A stretch of DNA of 64,000 bases from NCBI RefSeq assembly GCF_014196925.1, contig NZ_JACIEN010000002.1, positions 124,001 to 188,000 of the forward strand. Reading direction: 5' to 3'. This document shows, one piece after another, positions 19,410 through 29,838 of this stretch. Position 1 is the first letter of the stretch. Every line of letters starts with the position of its first letter. The position numbers were made by a program, and so were the translations under genes. The DNA is from Chelatococcus caeni. GTDB taxonomy: Bacteria > Pseudomonadota > Alphaproteobacteria > Rhizobiales > Beijerinckiaceae. The notes under the pieces were generated by a model, which saw only the letters and a list, made by a program, of their open reading frames with translations, ran no database searches and was not told where the DNA came from.

Positions 19410-19970
19410 TCAGACGGCCTCAACCTCGCGCACGTCGGGCAGGAAGTGCTGCAGGAGATTCTGGATGCCGTGCTTGAGCGTCGCCGTCGAGGAGGGGCAG
19501 CCGGAGCAGGAGCCCTTCATGGCGAGATAGACCACGCCGTCGCGATAGCCGCGGAAGGTGATGTCGCCGCCGTCGCCGGCCACCGCCGGGCGCACGCGCG
19601 TGTCGAGCAGCTCCTTGATGGTCTCCACGGTCGCGGCATCTTCCTCGGCGAAGAACTCGTCCGCATCGTCCATGTCGACGCCGGCATCCTCGCGCAGGAG
19701 CGGCGCGCCCGACATGAAATGCTCCATGATGGCGCCGAGGATGGCGGGCTTCAGGTGCTGCCACTCGCCGCCCGTCTTGGTCACGGTGATGAAGTCGTAG
19801 CCGAAGAAGACGGCAGCCACGCCGTCGATGGCGAACAGCCGCTCGGCCAGCGGCGAGCGCGAGGCGTCCTCGCCCGAGCGCAGGTCGAGCGTGCCCTCGG
19901 GCAGAACGGTGCGCCCGGGCAGGAACTTGAGGGTCGCCGGGTTCGGGGTGGCTTCGGTCTGGATGAACAT
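19410..19970 (-). CDS. NifU-like Fe-S cluster carrier (Nfu family)
   Basis: Iron-sulfur carrier of the Nfu family. The amino half is the Nfu-N domain (MFIQTEATPNPATLKFLPGR), the carboxy half the NifU-like domain with the cluster ligands Cys155 and Cys158 in KGSCSGCPSS and the preceding AGDGGDITFRGY. 186 residues, the usual size for alphaproteobacterial and mitochondrial NFU1-type proteins. ATG at 19970-19968. It should hand 4Fe-4S clusters to client enzymes such as lipoyl synthase (family knowledge). Next upstream on the strand is a Usp protein 145 bases away. Confidence 0.93.
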   Translation of the reverse strand: MFIQTEATPNPATLKFLPGRTVLPEGTLDLRSGEDASRSPLAERLFAIDGVAAVFFGYDFITVTKTGGEWQHLKPAILGAIMEHFMSGAPLLREDAGVDMDDADEFFAEEDAATVETIKELLDTRVRPAVAGDGGDITFRGYRDGVVYLAMKGSCSGCPSSTATLKHGIQNLLQHFLPDVREVEAV

Positions 19971-20115
19971 TCGGGTCTCTCCTCACGCGACCGGGTCAAG
20001 AACCGGCGGTGAAAATGCTGCGGCTGTCGGCTCATTCCTTAGAACGATTCCAACAGACAATACACCCTTCAATGTGGCGGTTCTTTTGTCCGGCGCAAGG
20101 TTCGGCGCGGGTCGC

Positions 20116-20613
20116 TCAGGCGAGCGCGTCGATTTCCTCGTCGGTGAGATGGCCCGGCACGATGGCGACGGGGATGGGGAAGCTCGCCGCCGCCTTGCCC
20201 GCCATCATCGAGACGAGCGGCCCTGGCCCTTCGGAGCCGGTGCCGGCGGCGAGGACGAGAAGGGCGATGTCCTCGTCCTCCTCGATATGCCGGACGATCT
20301 CCTCGGACTTGTTGCCGACGAGCACCACGCGCTCGGGCTCGAGGCCGGCGATGTCGCGCACGCGAGCGCTCGCCGTATCGAGAAACTCGTTCGCCTCCTC
20401 CACCGCCTCGGCCTGCATGAGCTCGCCGACGCCGAGCCAGTGCTGGTATTCTCCCGGCGGGACGATGCTGAGCAGTGTCACCGAGACGCCGGTGCGCGCC
20501 GCCCGGCGGGCGGCGAAATAGATGGCCCGGTCGCACTCGGGCGTGTCGTCCACCACCACCAGGAACTTGGCGCGATGGCCCGCTTCATAGGATCGCCGCC
20601 GCTTGCCGGTCAT
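20116..20613 (-). CDS. Universal stress protein (UspA family)
   Basis: A single UspA domain of 165 residues. It has FLVVVDDTPECDRAIYFAARRA at the start and the carboxy segment LVLAAGTGSEGPGPLVSMMAGKAAASFPIPVAIVPG, close to but not exactly the ATP-binding G-2x-G-9x-G(S/T) pattern, so nucleotide binding is uncertain. Rhizobial genomes usually carry this gene between trpS and nfu, as here. Start ATG 20613-20611. Client or stress signal unknown. Confidence 0.88.
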   Translation of the reverse strand: MTGKRRRSYEAGHRAKFLVVVDDTPECDRAIYFAARRAARTGVSVTLLSIVPPGEYQHWLGVGELMQAEAVEEANEFLDTASARVRDIAGLEPERVVLVGNKSEEIVRHIEEDEDIALLVLAAGTGSEGPGPLVSMMAGKAAASFPIPVAIVPGHLTDEEIDALA

Positions 20614-20673
20614 CGATCACCGCCTTCGTGTCCGCCGCTGTCGCCCCGATGCTGCCAAGCGGCGCGGCGCGGA

Positions 20674-21723
20674 TCAACTGTTACGCGCGGAACGAATGAA
20701 GCCGACGATGTCATAGACGGCGTCGAGCGTCTCGCGCGCGATGACGCGCGCCCGCTCCGCCCCCCTGCCGAGCACGGCGTCGATATGGCCGGGATCCGCG
20801 ACGAGGCGCTTCATCTCGGCACCGATGGGGCCCATCTTCTCCACGGCGAGATCGACCAGCGCACCCTTGAAGGAGGAGAACTGGGCGCCGCCGAACTCGT
20901 GCAGCACCTGCGACTTCTCCACACCCTTGAGGGCGGCGAAGATGCCGACGAGATTCGCCGCCTCGGGCCGGCTCTCGAGGCCGGCCTCCTCGCTCGGCAG
21001 CGGCTCGGGATCGGTCTTGGCCTTGCGGATCTTCTGGGCGATGGCGTCGGCATCGTCGGTCAGGTTGATGCGCGAATAGTCGGACGGGTCCGACTTCGAC
21101 ATCTTCTTGGAGCCGTCGCGCAGCGACATGATGCGCATGGCCGGGCCCTGGATCAGCGGCTCGGTCAGCGGGAAGAACATGTCGCCATGGCCGTTCTCCG
21201 CGATAGCGGCGGCATAGTCGTTGTTGAACTTCTGCGCGACGTCGCGCGTCAGCTCGAGATGCTGCTTCTGGTCCTCGCCGACGGGCACGTGCGTCGCGCG
21301 ATAGGCGAGGATGTCGGCGGCCATCAGGGTCGGATAGGCATAGAGCCCGACGGAGGCGTTCTCGCGGTCCTTGCCGGCCTTCTCCTTGAACTGCGTCATG
21401 CGGTTGAGCCAGCCGATGCGGGCGATGCAGTTGAAGATCCAGGCGAGCTCGGCATGCTCTGCCACCTGGCTCTGGTTGAAGACGATGTGCCGCTCGGCAT
21501 CGATGCCCGCCGCGAGGAAGGCCGCCGTGACCTCGCGGATCTGCCGGCGCAGCTCGCCGGGATCCTGCGGCACGGTGATGGCGTGCATGTCCACGACGCA
21601 ATAGATGCAGTCGTACGTCTCCTGCAGCGGCACGAAGCGCGAGATGGCGCCGAGATAATTGCCGAGATGGAGGTTGCCCGTCGGCTGTACCCCGGAAAAC
21701 ACCCGTTCCTTGAAAACCGCCAT
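20674..21723 (-). CDS. trpS: Tryptophanyl-tRNA synthetase
   Basis: Class I aminoacyl-tRNA synthetase charging tRNA-Trp. From the ATG at 21723-21721 the protein has 349 residues. The HIGH-type motif is [12 protein letters not shown] at about 14-25 and the KMSKS motif is [10 protein letters not shown] near 205-214; [28 protein letters not shown] is the usual middle block. GGGGAGC precedes the start. A frame extension to 21780 has no support. It follows murJ on the same strand, 69 bases away; murJ-trpS adjacency is standard in Rhizobiales. Confidence 0.97.
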   Translation of the reverse strand: MAVFKERVFSGVQPTGNLHLGNYLGAISRFVPLQETYDCIYCVVDMHAITVPQDPGELRRQIREVTAAFLAAGIDAERHIVFNQSQVAEHAELAWIFNCIARIGWLNRMTQFKEKAGKDRENASVGLYAYPTLMAADILAYRATHVPVGEDQKQHLELTRDVAQKFNNDYAAAIAENGHGDMFFPLTEPLIQGPAMRIMSLRDGSKKMSKSDPSDYSRINLTDDADAIAQKIRKAKTDPEPLPSEEAGLESRPEAANLVGIFAALKGVEKSQVLHEFGGAQFSSFKGALVDLAVEKMGPIGAEMKRLVADPGHIDAVLGRGAERARVIARETLDAVYDIVGFIRSARNS

Positions 21724-21792
21724 TGCCTGCTCCCCTGACACGAGGCGCGGCCTTATCGCAATGCCGGGCGCTTCGCGCAAGATGCGGCGCGC

Positions 21793-23361
21793 TCAATGGC
21801 GCAGGAGCCGGCGCGGGTCGACCCGCAGGGCGAGGCACAGGGCGCCGTAGATCGCGAGGCCGGCGAGGCAGATGGCGGCGAGGAGGGCAAGGCTAAGGAT
21901 TCCATTGCCCGTCGGCGTCAGGTTGTCGGCACCCGATGCGGCGAGGCCGGCCACCGCCGCGGCCATGACGGCACTCGCCAGCCCGAGGCGCAAGATGCGG
22001 CCGGCATCGAGCGCCATCGCGGCCCGCCGTACGGCAGGGGAGAGAAGGAGCAGGGCCGCATTTACCGCAAGCCCGGCGGACATCGCGAGCGCGACGCCGG
22101 TGGCGCCGGGCAGGCCTTTCAGGGCCACGCCTGCCAGAAGGGTGGCGGCGACACCGCCGAGCGTCGCCATGACCGGCACGCGCATGTCGCCCTCGGCAAA
22201 GGCCGCCTGCATGAAGACGCGCGCCAGTGCCGCCGCCGGCAGGCCGACGGCGAGCGCCCGCAAGGCATCGGCGGTCATGGTCGCATCATGCGCGGAGAAC
22301 GCGCCACGAACGAACAGCACCGCCGCCATCGGCTCGGCGAGCACGAGGAAGGCGGCGGCAGCCGGCAGGGACAGGGCGAGCGCCGCCTCGCCGGCACGGG
22401 CGGCCACGGCACGGCGCGCATCTGCACCGGCCGCCCGGGCGGCGATCTCCGGCAGGACGACCATGCCGGCCGCGAGCGACACGAAGGAGAGCGGCAGCTG
22501 GAACAGCCGCTCGGCATAGTAGAACCAGGACACGGCCGAGGGTATGGCCGAGGCGAGCTGCGTCGCCGCCACGGCCATGAGCTGCGGCGCGGCATTGGCC
22601 ACGAGGGCCGGGCCGCTCAGGGCGAAGAGCCGCCGCATGTCGGGGCTCCAGCGCGGCCGGGCAAGACCCGGCCATACCCCGCGACAGGCCCCCATCACGG
22701 CGACGAGCTGCAGAAGCCCCGAGAGGCCGACGCCGAGCGCAAGCCAGGTCGCCGCCCGCGCCTCGTCGAGCGCAAGACCGGACAGGACGGCCAGCAAGAC
22801 GAGGAGCACGACATTGGCCGCGAGCGCGATCGCGGCGACGGCGGAAAAGCGCCGCTCAGCCGACAGGAGCGCCGTCAGCAGCGCCGCGATGAGCGAAAAG
22901 CCGATGAAGGGGGCGGCAAGCCGCAAGTAGGACGCGGCAAGCGGCAGGCGCTCGTCCCCGCCGGCATAGCCCGCCGCCAGCGTCAGGACGACGAGCGGGG
23001 AGAAAAGCGCGACGAGCGCGACGAGCACCAGACCGAGAAGGGCCGTCGCGGCGATCGATTCGGCCGCGAAACGTCTGCCGGCCGCCGGGCCCCGCTCCGC
23101 GCCGATGCGCAGGAGGAGGGGCACGAAGGCGCCGTTCAGCCCGCCGTCGGCGAGGACGCGGCGCACGAGATTGGGCAGGCGGAAGGCGACGAGGAAGGCA
23201 TCGGCCACCGGGCCGGCGCCGATGACGGCGGCGATGGCGACGTCGCGAACGAAGCCGAGGATGCGCGAGCCGGCCGCGCCGAGCCCGACGAGAAGCCCCG
23301 CGCGGGGCAGCGGGGAGGCCGTTTCGGCCGCAGGCGCGCTCACCGCCGCTGCCCGCGACAA
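21793..23361 (-). CDS. murJ: Lipid II flippase MurJ
   Basis: Integral membrane flippase (MOP superfamily) moving the peptidoglycan precursor lipid II across the inner membrane. The 522 residues contain about 14 hydrophobic helices. Family blocks include SRILGFVRDVAIAAVIGAGPVADAF at 32-56, RLPNLVRRVLADGGLNGAFVPL and SWFYYAERLFQLPLSFVSLAAGMVVLPEIA in mid-protein. The start given is TTG at 23361-23359; GTG at codon 7 is as likely, since the first 20 residues are not conserved. It sits 21 bases after hslU's stop on the same strand, so hslU-murJ-trpS may be cotranscribed. Confidence 0.95.
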   Translation of the reverse strand: MSRAAAVSAPAAETASPLPRAGLLVGLGAAGSRILGFVRDVAIAAVIGAGPVADAFLVAFRLPNLVRRVLADGGLNGAFVPLLLRIGAERGPAAGRRFAAESIAATALLGLVLVALVALFSPLVVLTLAAGYAGGDERLPLAASYLRLAAPFIGFSLIAALLTALLSAERRFSAVAAIALAANVVLLVLLAVLSGLALDEARAATWLALGVGLSGLLQLVAVMGACRGVWPGLARPRWSPDMRRLFALSGPALVANAAPQLMAVAATQLASAIPSAVSWFYYAERLFQLPLSFVSLAAGMVVLPEIAARAAGADARRAVAARAGEAALALSLPAAAAFLVLAEPMAAVLFVRGAFSAHDATMTADALRALAVGLPAAALARVFMQAAFAEGDMRVPVMATLGGVAATLLAGVALKGLPGATGVALAMSAGLAVNAALLLLSPAVRRAAMALDAGRILRLGLASAVMAAAVAGLAASGADNLTPTGNGILSLALLAAICLAGLAIYGALCLALRVDPRRLLRH

Positions 23362-23382
23362 ATCGATTCGGCGCCGGACCGA

Positions 23383-24686
<1,304 letters not shown>

Positions 24687-24690
<4 letters not shown>

Positions 24691-25199
24691 TGCTGTCCTC
24701 GTTGCGCCGCGCCGTCGCGCGCCATCAGAAGCACGCGGCCGAAGGGCGTATCTCTTTCCTCGAGCGGCCGGAAGCCGGCCTTTTCATAGGCCCGGATGGC
24801 CCGGGCGTTCGATGGATTCGGATCCGTCACGATCCGTGGCACGCCTGCCCTCTCCAGCATCTCGCAGAAGCGGCGGATGAAGGCCGTGCCGTGGCCGAGG
24901 CCGACCATGTCGGCCTCGCCGATGAACTGGTCGATGCCGCGCGCGCCCGCCGGCTGGTCGGCATAGGGGTGGTCGGGCTCGGCGTGCACCACGTAGCTCT
25001 GCAGGAAGCCGATCGGCCGCCCGGCATGGGCGACGATGAAGGCCTCCATGGCCGGGTCGGCCAGATCGGACCGGATGCCTTCGAGCTCGCTCTCGACCTC
25101 GCCCCACCAGGCCGCGACATGCGGCGTCGCGATCCAGCGTCCGAGGAGGCCGAGATCCGCCTCCGTCACCGGCTCAAAGGAGTAGGGGGACGCGGACAT
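24687..25199 (-). CDS. GNAT acetyltransferase between hslV and hslU
   Basis: A 170-residue GCN5-type acetyltransferase resembling the RimJ/aminoglycoside-6'-acetyltransferase group. Marks include HVAAWWGE near 27, [28 protein letters not shown] (acetyl-CoA region) and [19 protein letters not shown] near 130-148. Its position inside the hslVU operon, with a four-base overlap to hslU and a three-base gap after hslV, is conserved in rhizobia. A substrate cannot be read from sequence; drug resistance should not be assumed. Confidence 0.88.
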
Positions 25200-25202
25200 G
25201 CC

Positions 25203-25781
25203 TCAGGCGTTCTCCAGGGTCTCGATGACGAGGTTGCCGTTGGTGTAGACGCAGATGTCCGCGGCGATGGCGAGCGAGCGGCGCACGATGTCCTCGGCAT
25301 CGTGGGTGCTGTCGGCGAGCGCCCGTGCCGCCGCGAGCGCATAATTGCCGCCGGAGCCGATCGCCATGATGGAGGTGCCGTGGATCGCCTCCGGCTCCAG
25401 CACGTCGCCGGTGCCCGAGAGAAGGAGGCCGATGTTCTTGTCGGCCACCAGCATCATCGCCTCGAGGCGGCGCAGGTAGCGGTCGGTGCGCCAGTCCTTG
25501 GCGAGCTCGACGCAGGCGCGCATGAGCTGGCCGGGGAACTGGTCGAGCTTGGCCTCCAGCCGCTCGAACAGCGTGAAGGCGTCTGCCGTCGCGCCGGCGA
25601 AGCCGCCGATGACCGCGCCCTTGGCGAGGCGGCGCACCTTGCGGGCGTTGCCCTTGATCACCGTCTGGCCGAGGCTCACCTGGCCGTCGCCGCCGATCAC
25701 GGTGCGCCCGTCCTTGCGGACCATGAGGATGGTCGTCGCGTGAAACTGCCCGTCCGCCGCTGTCTGCATCAAGCTCACCAT
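25203..25781 (-). CDS. hslV: ATP-dependent protease peptidase subunit HslV
   Basis: Threonine peptidase of the HslUV protease. The mature nucleophile is the first threonine of [10 protein letters not shown]; from the given start this is Thr16, so a propeptide of about 15 residues (or 11 from the ATG at 25769) must be removed. [23 protein letters not shown] and [16 protein letters not shown] are standard. 192 residues. ATG at 25781-25779 has GAGGGA immediately upstream; the ATG at 25769 is an equal candidate. First gene of hslV-GNAT-hslU. Divergent from hisB with 210 bases between. Confidence 0.96.
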   Translation of the reverse strand: MVSLMQTAADGQFHATTILMVRKDGRTVIGGDGQVSLGQTVIKGNARKVRRLAKGAVIGGFAGATADAFTLFERLEAKLDQFPGQLMRACVELAKDWRTDRYLRRLEAMMLVADKNIGLLLSGTGDVLEPEAIHGTSIMAIGSGGNYALAAARALADSTHDAEDIVRRSLAIAADICVYTNGNLVIETLENA

Positions 25782-25991
25782 TCCCTCGCACCGGTATCCG
25801 ACCTGCCGGCGACCGGTCGATCATCCTGCAACATCGCCTTCATGTAGGCGTTTTTCGCCCGTCGGCCAACGCCGCCCGCAACAGAAGGGCCGGGTGACGG
25901 GCGGGCGCGACGAAGCGCAGGGTGGCGCCGGGCGGCGTCGCTTGCTAGAAGGCGTGCGCCGCGACAGCGGCTCTGACGGAGATGAGAACCC

Positions 25992-26579
25992 ATGCGCACC
26001 GCCAGCGTGTCACGCCGCACGAGCGAGACGGACGTTTCGGTGAAGCTTGCCCTCGACGGCGCGGGCAAGGCCGAGATAGCGACCGGGGTCGGCTTTCTCG
26101 ACCACATGCTCGATCTCCTGGCCCGCCATGCGCTCTTCGACCTCACCGTCTCCGTCACCGGCGACACGCATATCGACGACCATCACACGGTCGAGGACAG
26201 CGCCATCGCGCTGGGCCAGGCCTTCGCGCAGGCCCTCGGCGACAAGCGCGGCATCGCGCGCTATGCCGACGTCCACCTGCCCATGGACGAGACGCTGACG
26301 CGCGTCGCGCTCGACATCTCGGGCCGGCCCTTCCTGGTCTTCCGCACCGCCTTCGCGCGCGACAAGATCGGCACCTTCGACACGGAGCTGGTGCGCGAGT
26401 GGTTCCAGGCCTTCGCCATGAATGCCGGCATCACGCTGCACGTCGAGACCTTGTACGGCGACAACCAGCACCATATTGCGGAGAGCTGCTTCAAGGGCCT
26501 CGCCCGCGCGCTGCGCCGCGCCGTGGCCCTCGATCCGCGCGAGGAGGGCCGCGTGCCCTCGACCAAGGGATCCCTGTAG
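25992..26579 (+). CDS. hisB: Imidazoleglycerol-phosphate dehydratase
   Basis: Dehydrates imidazole glycerol phosphate in histidine synthesis. The 195 residues contain the metal-ligand motifs [17 protein letters not shown] near 36, [16 protein letters not shown] near 62 and [16 protein letters not shown] near 157. It is the monofunctional form with no phosphatase domain. The ATG at 25992 is preceded by GGAGATGAGAACCC, a GGAG site at 9 bases. First gene of the plus-strand his cluster. Confidence 0.97.
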   Translation: MRTASVSRRTSETDVSVKLALDGAGKAEIATGVGFLDHMLDLLARHALFDLTVSVTGDTHIDDHHTVEDSAIALGQAFAQALGDKRGIARYADVHLPMDETLTRVALDISGRPFLVFRTAFARDKIGTFDTELVREWFQAFAMNAGITLHVETLYGDNQHHIAESCFKGLARALRRAVALDPREEGRVPSTKGSL

Positions 26580-26587
26580 AGGACGCC

Positions 26588-27082
26588 ATGGCGGTCTATA
26601 CGCTGCACCTGCCGGCGGGCGCGCAACCGGGCGATGCCCGCGCGCTCGACGAAGCCGTCATCGTCAAGGACGGCATCGCCTGGTGGGCGCTGATCTTCCC
26701 GCTCGTCTGGTTTCTCTGGAACCGCCTGTGGCTCGGCGCGCTCGCGGCCCTCGGGGCGTCCGTGCTGGTGGCCGCCGCCGGACGGGTCTTCAACCTGACG
26801 CAGGGGGCGACGACGCTGCTCGGCATCCTCTTTGCCGTGCTCCTCGCGCTCGAGGCCAATGCCTTCCGGCGCCGGGCGCTGGAACGGCGCGGCCTCGCCG
26901 CCGTCGACGCGGTCGTCGCCGACGATCTCGAAAGCGCCGAGGTGCGCGCCTTCGCCCGCTGGCTGTCACGGGAAGCGCCGGCGCCGGCCCCGCGCGGCCC
27001 CATCGCCGCGCCCGCCATGCCGGCCCAGGCGCGCGAGGCGCCGGTCATCGGCCTCTTCCCTGAAACGGAGCGCCGGCCATGA
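26588..27082 (+). CDS. DUF2628 membrane protein in the his cluster
   Basis: A 164-residue protein of the DUF2628 family. It starts [11 protein letters not shown], has two or three hydrophobic spans (about residues 34-48, 52-68 and 76-94, the last two rich in Ala, Leu and Val), then [15 protein letters not shown] and an acidic-basic tail with [10 protein letters not shown] and a proline/alanine-rich end. It starts nine bases after hisB and its stop overlaps the hisH start by four bases (ATGA). The same gene sits between hisB and hisH in many Rhizobiales, but no function is known; an enzymatic role in histidine synthesis is not implied by the fold. Confidence 0.85.
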   Translation: MAVYTLHLPAGAQPGDARALDEAVIVKDGIAWWALIFPLVWFLWNRLWLGALAALGASVLVAAAGRVFNLTQGATTLLGILFAVLLALEANAFRRRALERRGLAAVDAVVADDLESAEVRAFARWLSREAPAPAPRGPIAAPAMPAQAREAPVIGLFPETERRP

Positions 27083-27741
27083 GCGCAGCGCCGACCATCG
27101 CCATCATCGACTACGGCTCCGGCAACCTGCATTCGGCGCACAAGGCCTTCGAGCGCGCGGCCCGCGAGGCCGGCAGCGACGCGCGCGTGAGCGTCACCAG
27201 CGACCCCGACGCGGTGCGCCGGGCCGAGCGCATCGTGCTGCCGGGCGTCGGCGCCTTCGCCGACTGCCGCCGCGGGCTCAATGCGGTGCCGGGCATGGTG
27301 GAGGCGCTCGAGGAGACGGTGCGCGGCCGCGGCCGGCCCTTCCTCGGCATCTGCGTCGGCATGCAGCTTCTCGCCACGCGCGGCCTCGAATACGAGACGA
27401 CGCCGGGCCTCGACTGGATCGGCGGCGATGTCGCGGCCATCGCGCCGGCCGACACCACGCTCAAGATCCCGCACATGGGCTGGAACACGCTCGAGGTGCG
27501 GCGCGCCCATCCGCTCGTCGCCGGGATCCCGACGGGGACGGACGGCTGGCACGCCTATTTCGTGCATTCCTACGCGCTCACGCCGGCGGATGCCGACGAT
27601 CTCGTCGCAGTGACCGACTACGGCGGGCCGGTGACGGCGGCCGTCGCCAGCGACAATATCGCCGGCACGCAGTTTCACCCGGAGAAGAGCCAGAAGCTCG
27701 GTCTCGCCCTCATCAAGAACTTCATCGGTTGGCGCCCGTGA
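27079..27741 (+). CDS. hisH: Imidazole glycerol phosphate synthase, glutamine amidotransferase subunit
   Basis: Glutaminase subunit that feeds ammonia to HisF. Class I amidotransferase triad: Cys92 in [11 protein letters not shown], and the His-Glu pair in [10 protein letters not shown] near 200-209. The oxyanion strand [10 protein letters not shown] is near 54. 220 residues. ATG overlaps the DUF2628 stop. Its partners hisA and hisF lie 0.6 kb on, which is unusual: in related genomes hisH and hisA are normally adjacent. The last 20 bases overlap the end of a small gene on the other strand. Confidence 0.96.
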   Translation: MSAAPTIAIIDYGSGNLHSAHKAFERAAREAGSDARVSVTSDPDAVRRAERIVLPGVGAFADCRRGLNAVPGMVEALEETVRGRGRPFLGICVGMQLLATRGLEYETTPGLDWIGGDVAAIAPADTTLKIPHMGWNTLEVRRAHPLVAGIPTGTDGWHAYFVHSYALTPADADDLVAVTDYGGPVTAAVASDNIAGTQFHPEKSQKLGLALIKNFIGWRP

Positions 27742-28006
27742 ACAAGTCGTACTGCAGATCAGAAGCCCTTTTTACTACCTGCCTCGTCGGCTGGTGAAAG
27801 CGGAGCTTGGGACTGTTAAGCAGCGACGGACTGTGTTCTTCGAGCTCTCTCCGCGCCTTATCGAGGCTACTTGGATGCACCTGACCCGCGAACACTTCAT
27901 AAAGACGACGAGGATCGACGTCGTAGGCAGCGCAGATCTCCCTTATCTTGCGGCCTTTAACACGCTCGATCCAAAAATTTACTGCTACGGATTCGGACAC
28001 AGCCAT
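27722..28006 (-). CDS. Small helix-turn-helix-like protein, unknown function
   Basis: Not recognised as a named family. The 94-residue frame opens at ATG 28006-28004 behind a very strong ribosome site (GAGGAGGGAGCGA), which argues for a real gene; seven more codons are open upstream. The segment [27 protein letters not shown] reads like a helix-turn-helix with a sigma-4/resolvase flavour, and the rest is basic. It points against the his operon, and its end overlaps the last 20 bases of hisH. The DNA is visibly richer in A+T than its neighbours, with codons such as TTT, ATT and AGA, which suggests acquisition. A regulator is likely but not shown. Confidence 0.55.
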   Translation of the reverse strand: MAVSESVAVNFWIERVKGRKIREICAAYDVDPRRLYEVFAGQVHPSSLDKARRELEEHSPSLLNSPKLRFHQPTRQVVKRASDLQYDLFTGANR

Positions 28007-28054
28007 TCGCTCCCTCCTCGAGGGCACGTATCGAATGGCGCCTTGACCACACAG

Positions 28055-28075
28055 CTGCAGTTTGATTCACTGCAG
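28055..28075. promoter_or_regulatory. Operator-like dyad CTGCAG-N9-CTGCAG
   Basis: Two CTGCAG hexamers at 28055-28060 and 28070-28075, spaced by nine bases. Each is itself palindromic. The pair lies about 50 bases upstream of the small minus-strand gene and just before the candidate small RNA, a natural place for an operator acting on both. The binding protein is unknown; the neighbouring helix-turn-helix protein is the obvious guess. Confidence 0.35.
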
Positions 28076-28150
28076 GGGCAGATGAACTGCGTTCCGCGGC
28101 GCCAAACCGCTGCGGATTCGAAAAGCCGGGTCTGGCAACCCGGCTTTTCT
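28076..28150 (+). ncRNA. Candidate small RNA (two hairpins, the second a terminator)
   Basis: Hairpin 1: 28094-28101 pairs with 28108-28115 (eight pairs, one G.U, loop CCAAAC). Hairpin 2: a perfect 11-pair stem with four T at the end, that is, a terminator. TTGACC at 28043-28048 with TTCACT 17 bases on could be a weak promoter. The same hairpins may simply end transcripts from hisH. No known RNA family is recognised; the 5' end is a guess. Confidence 0.35.
28121..28148. terminator. Rho-independent terminator between hisH and hisA
   Basis: AAAAGCCGGGT (28121-28131) pairs perfectly with ACCCGGCTTTT (28138-28148), loop CTGGCA. The T-run ends the stem and continues as CTTA on the plus strand; it could act in both directions. 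On the plus strand it would separate transcription of hisB-DUF2628-hisH from hisA-hisF-hisE. Confidence 0.8.
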
Positions 28151-28264
28151 TATGGCCTATCTTCATGATCGATAGGGCAACGAGTCGAGTCAAGGCTCGC
28201 CGTCCACAGGACGGCATCGCCATCGACGCCTAATGCACTGTAATATAATGCAGTTTTTGGCCTC

Positions 28265-28299
28265 GTCCACAGGGTGCGACTTATCTACATTTATCAACA
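28265..28299 (+). promoter_or_regulatory. Tandem DnaA-box-like sequences upstream of hisA
   Basis: TTATCTACA (28281-28289) and TTATCAACA (28291-28299) each differ from the DnaA box TTATCCACA by one base and are one base apart; GTCCACAGG (28265-28273) shares the TCCACA core, and another CGTCCACAGG lies at 28201-28210. This stands out in GC-rich DNA. It ends 19 bases before the hisA start and may be regulatory. Confidence 0.45.
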
Positions 28300-28318
28300 T
28301 GATCGCGGCGCTGTAAAA

Positions 28319-29058
28319 ATGATCCTGTTTCCCGCTATCGATCTCAAGGAAGGCCGGTGCGTGCGCCTCGTCCAGGGCGACATGGACAAGGCCACCGTGT
28401 TCAACGACGACCCCGCCGACCAGGCGGCGCGCTTCGCGGAGCAGGGCTTCGAATGGCTGCACGTGGTCGACCTCGACGGGGCCTTCGCCGGCCGGCCGAT
28501 GAACGCCGCCGCGGTCGACGCCATCCTCGCCCGCATCGCGCTGCCGGTGCAGCTCGGCGGCGGCATCCGTGACCTGCGCACCGTCGAGGGCTGGCTCGAG
28601 AAGGGCGTCCGCCGCGTCATCATCGGCACCGCGGCCGTGCGCGATCCCGATTTCGTGCGCGAGGCGGCGCGGCGCCATCCGGGCGGCGTCGCCGTCGGCA
28701 TCGACGCGCGCGACGGGCGCGTCGCGGTGGAAGGCTGGGCCCAGACCTCGGAAATGACGGCGGAGGACCTCGGCCGCCGCTTCGAGGACGCGGGCGTCAC
28801 CGCCATCATCTATACCGACATCGCCCGCGACGGCATTCTCATGGGCCTCAACATCGAGGCGACGCTGCGCCTCGCCGAGGCGGTGTCGATCCCCGTGATC
28901 GCCTCGGGCGGGCTCGCCTCGATCGAGGACGTGCAGCGGCTGCTGCAGCCCGACTGCCAGAAGATCGCCGGCGCCATCAGCGGCCGGGCGCTCTACGACG
29001 GGCGCCTCGACCCGGCGGAGGCCATGGCGCTCATCCGCGCCAGCCGCGGGGCCGCCTG

Positions 29059-29059
<1 letters not shown>
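28319..29059 (+). CDS. hisA: ProFAR isomerase
   Basis: Phosphoribosylformimino-AICAR-phosphate isomerase, a TIM-barrel enzyme in histidine synthesis. Catalytic Asp8 lies in FPAIDLKEG and the second aspartate in [13 protein letters not shown] near 129-137; LGGGIRD near 81 and VIASGGLAS near 198 are phosphate loops. 246 residues from the ATG at 28319; an upstream frame extension to 28274 covers the DnaA-box-like repeats and is not credible. A TATAAT hexamer at 28244-28249 may be part of its own promoter. The stop overlaps the hisF start by one base (TGATG). Confidence 0.96.
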
Positions 29060-29823
<764 letters not shown>

Positions 29824-29838
29824 GCCGGAGGCCTGCCA

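Larger units (their letters stand above)
27742..28318. other. AT-richer insertion-like segment between hisH and hisA
   Basis: About 580 bases that separate hisH from hisA. Contents: most of a small minus-strand gene (to 28006), a CTGCAG-N9-CTGCAG repeat (28055-28075), a candidate small RNA with terminator (28076-28150), and DnaA-box-like motifs ahead of hisA (28201-28299). No transposase, target duplication or tRNA is evident. Confidence 0.6.

Noticed and set aside
27794-28168. A 124-residue plus-strand frame between hisH and hisA
   Set aside because: It is antisense to the small minus-strand gene, has no ribosome site, and runs through the terminator hairpin.
28201-28299. The DnaA-box-like cluster as the chromosomal origin itself
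   Set aside because: It lies within a his operon promoter, lacks the flanking gene context and parS symmetry, while 39928-40378 has both; kept as a separate regulatory finding.
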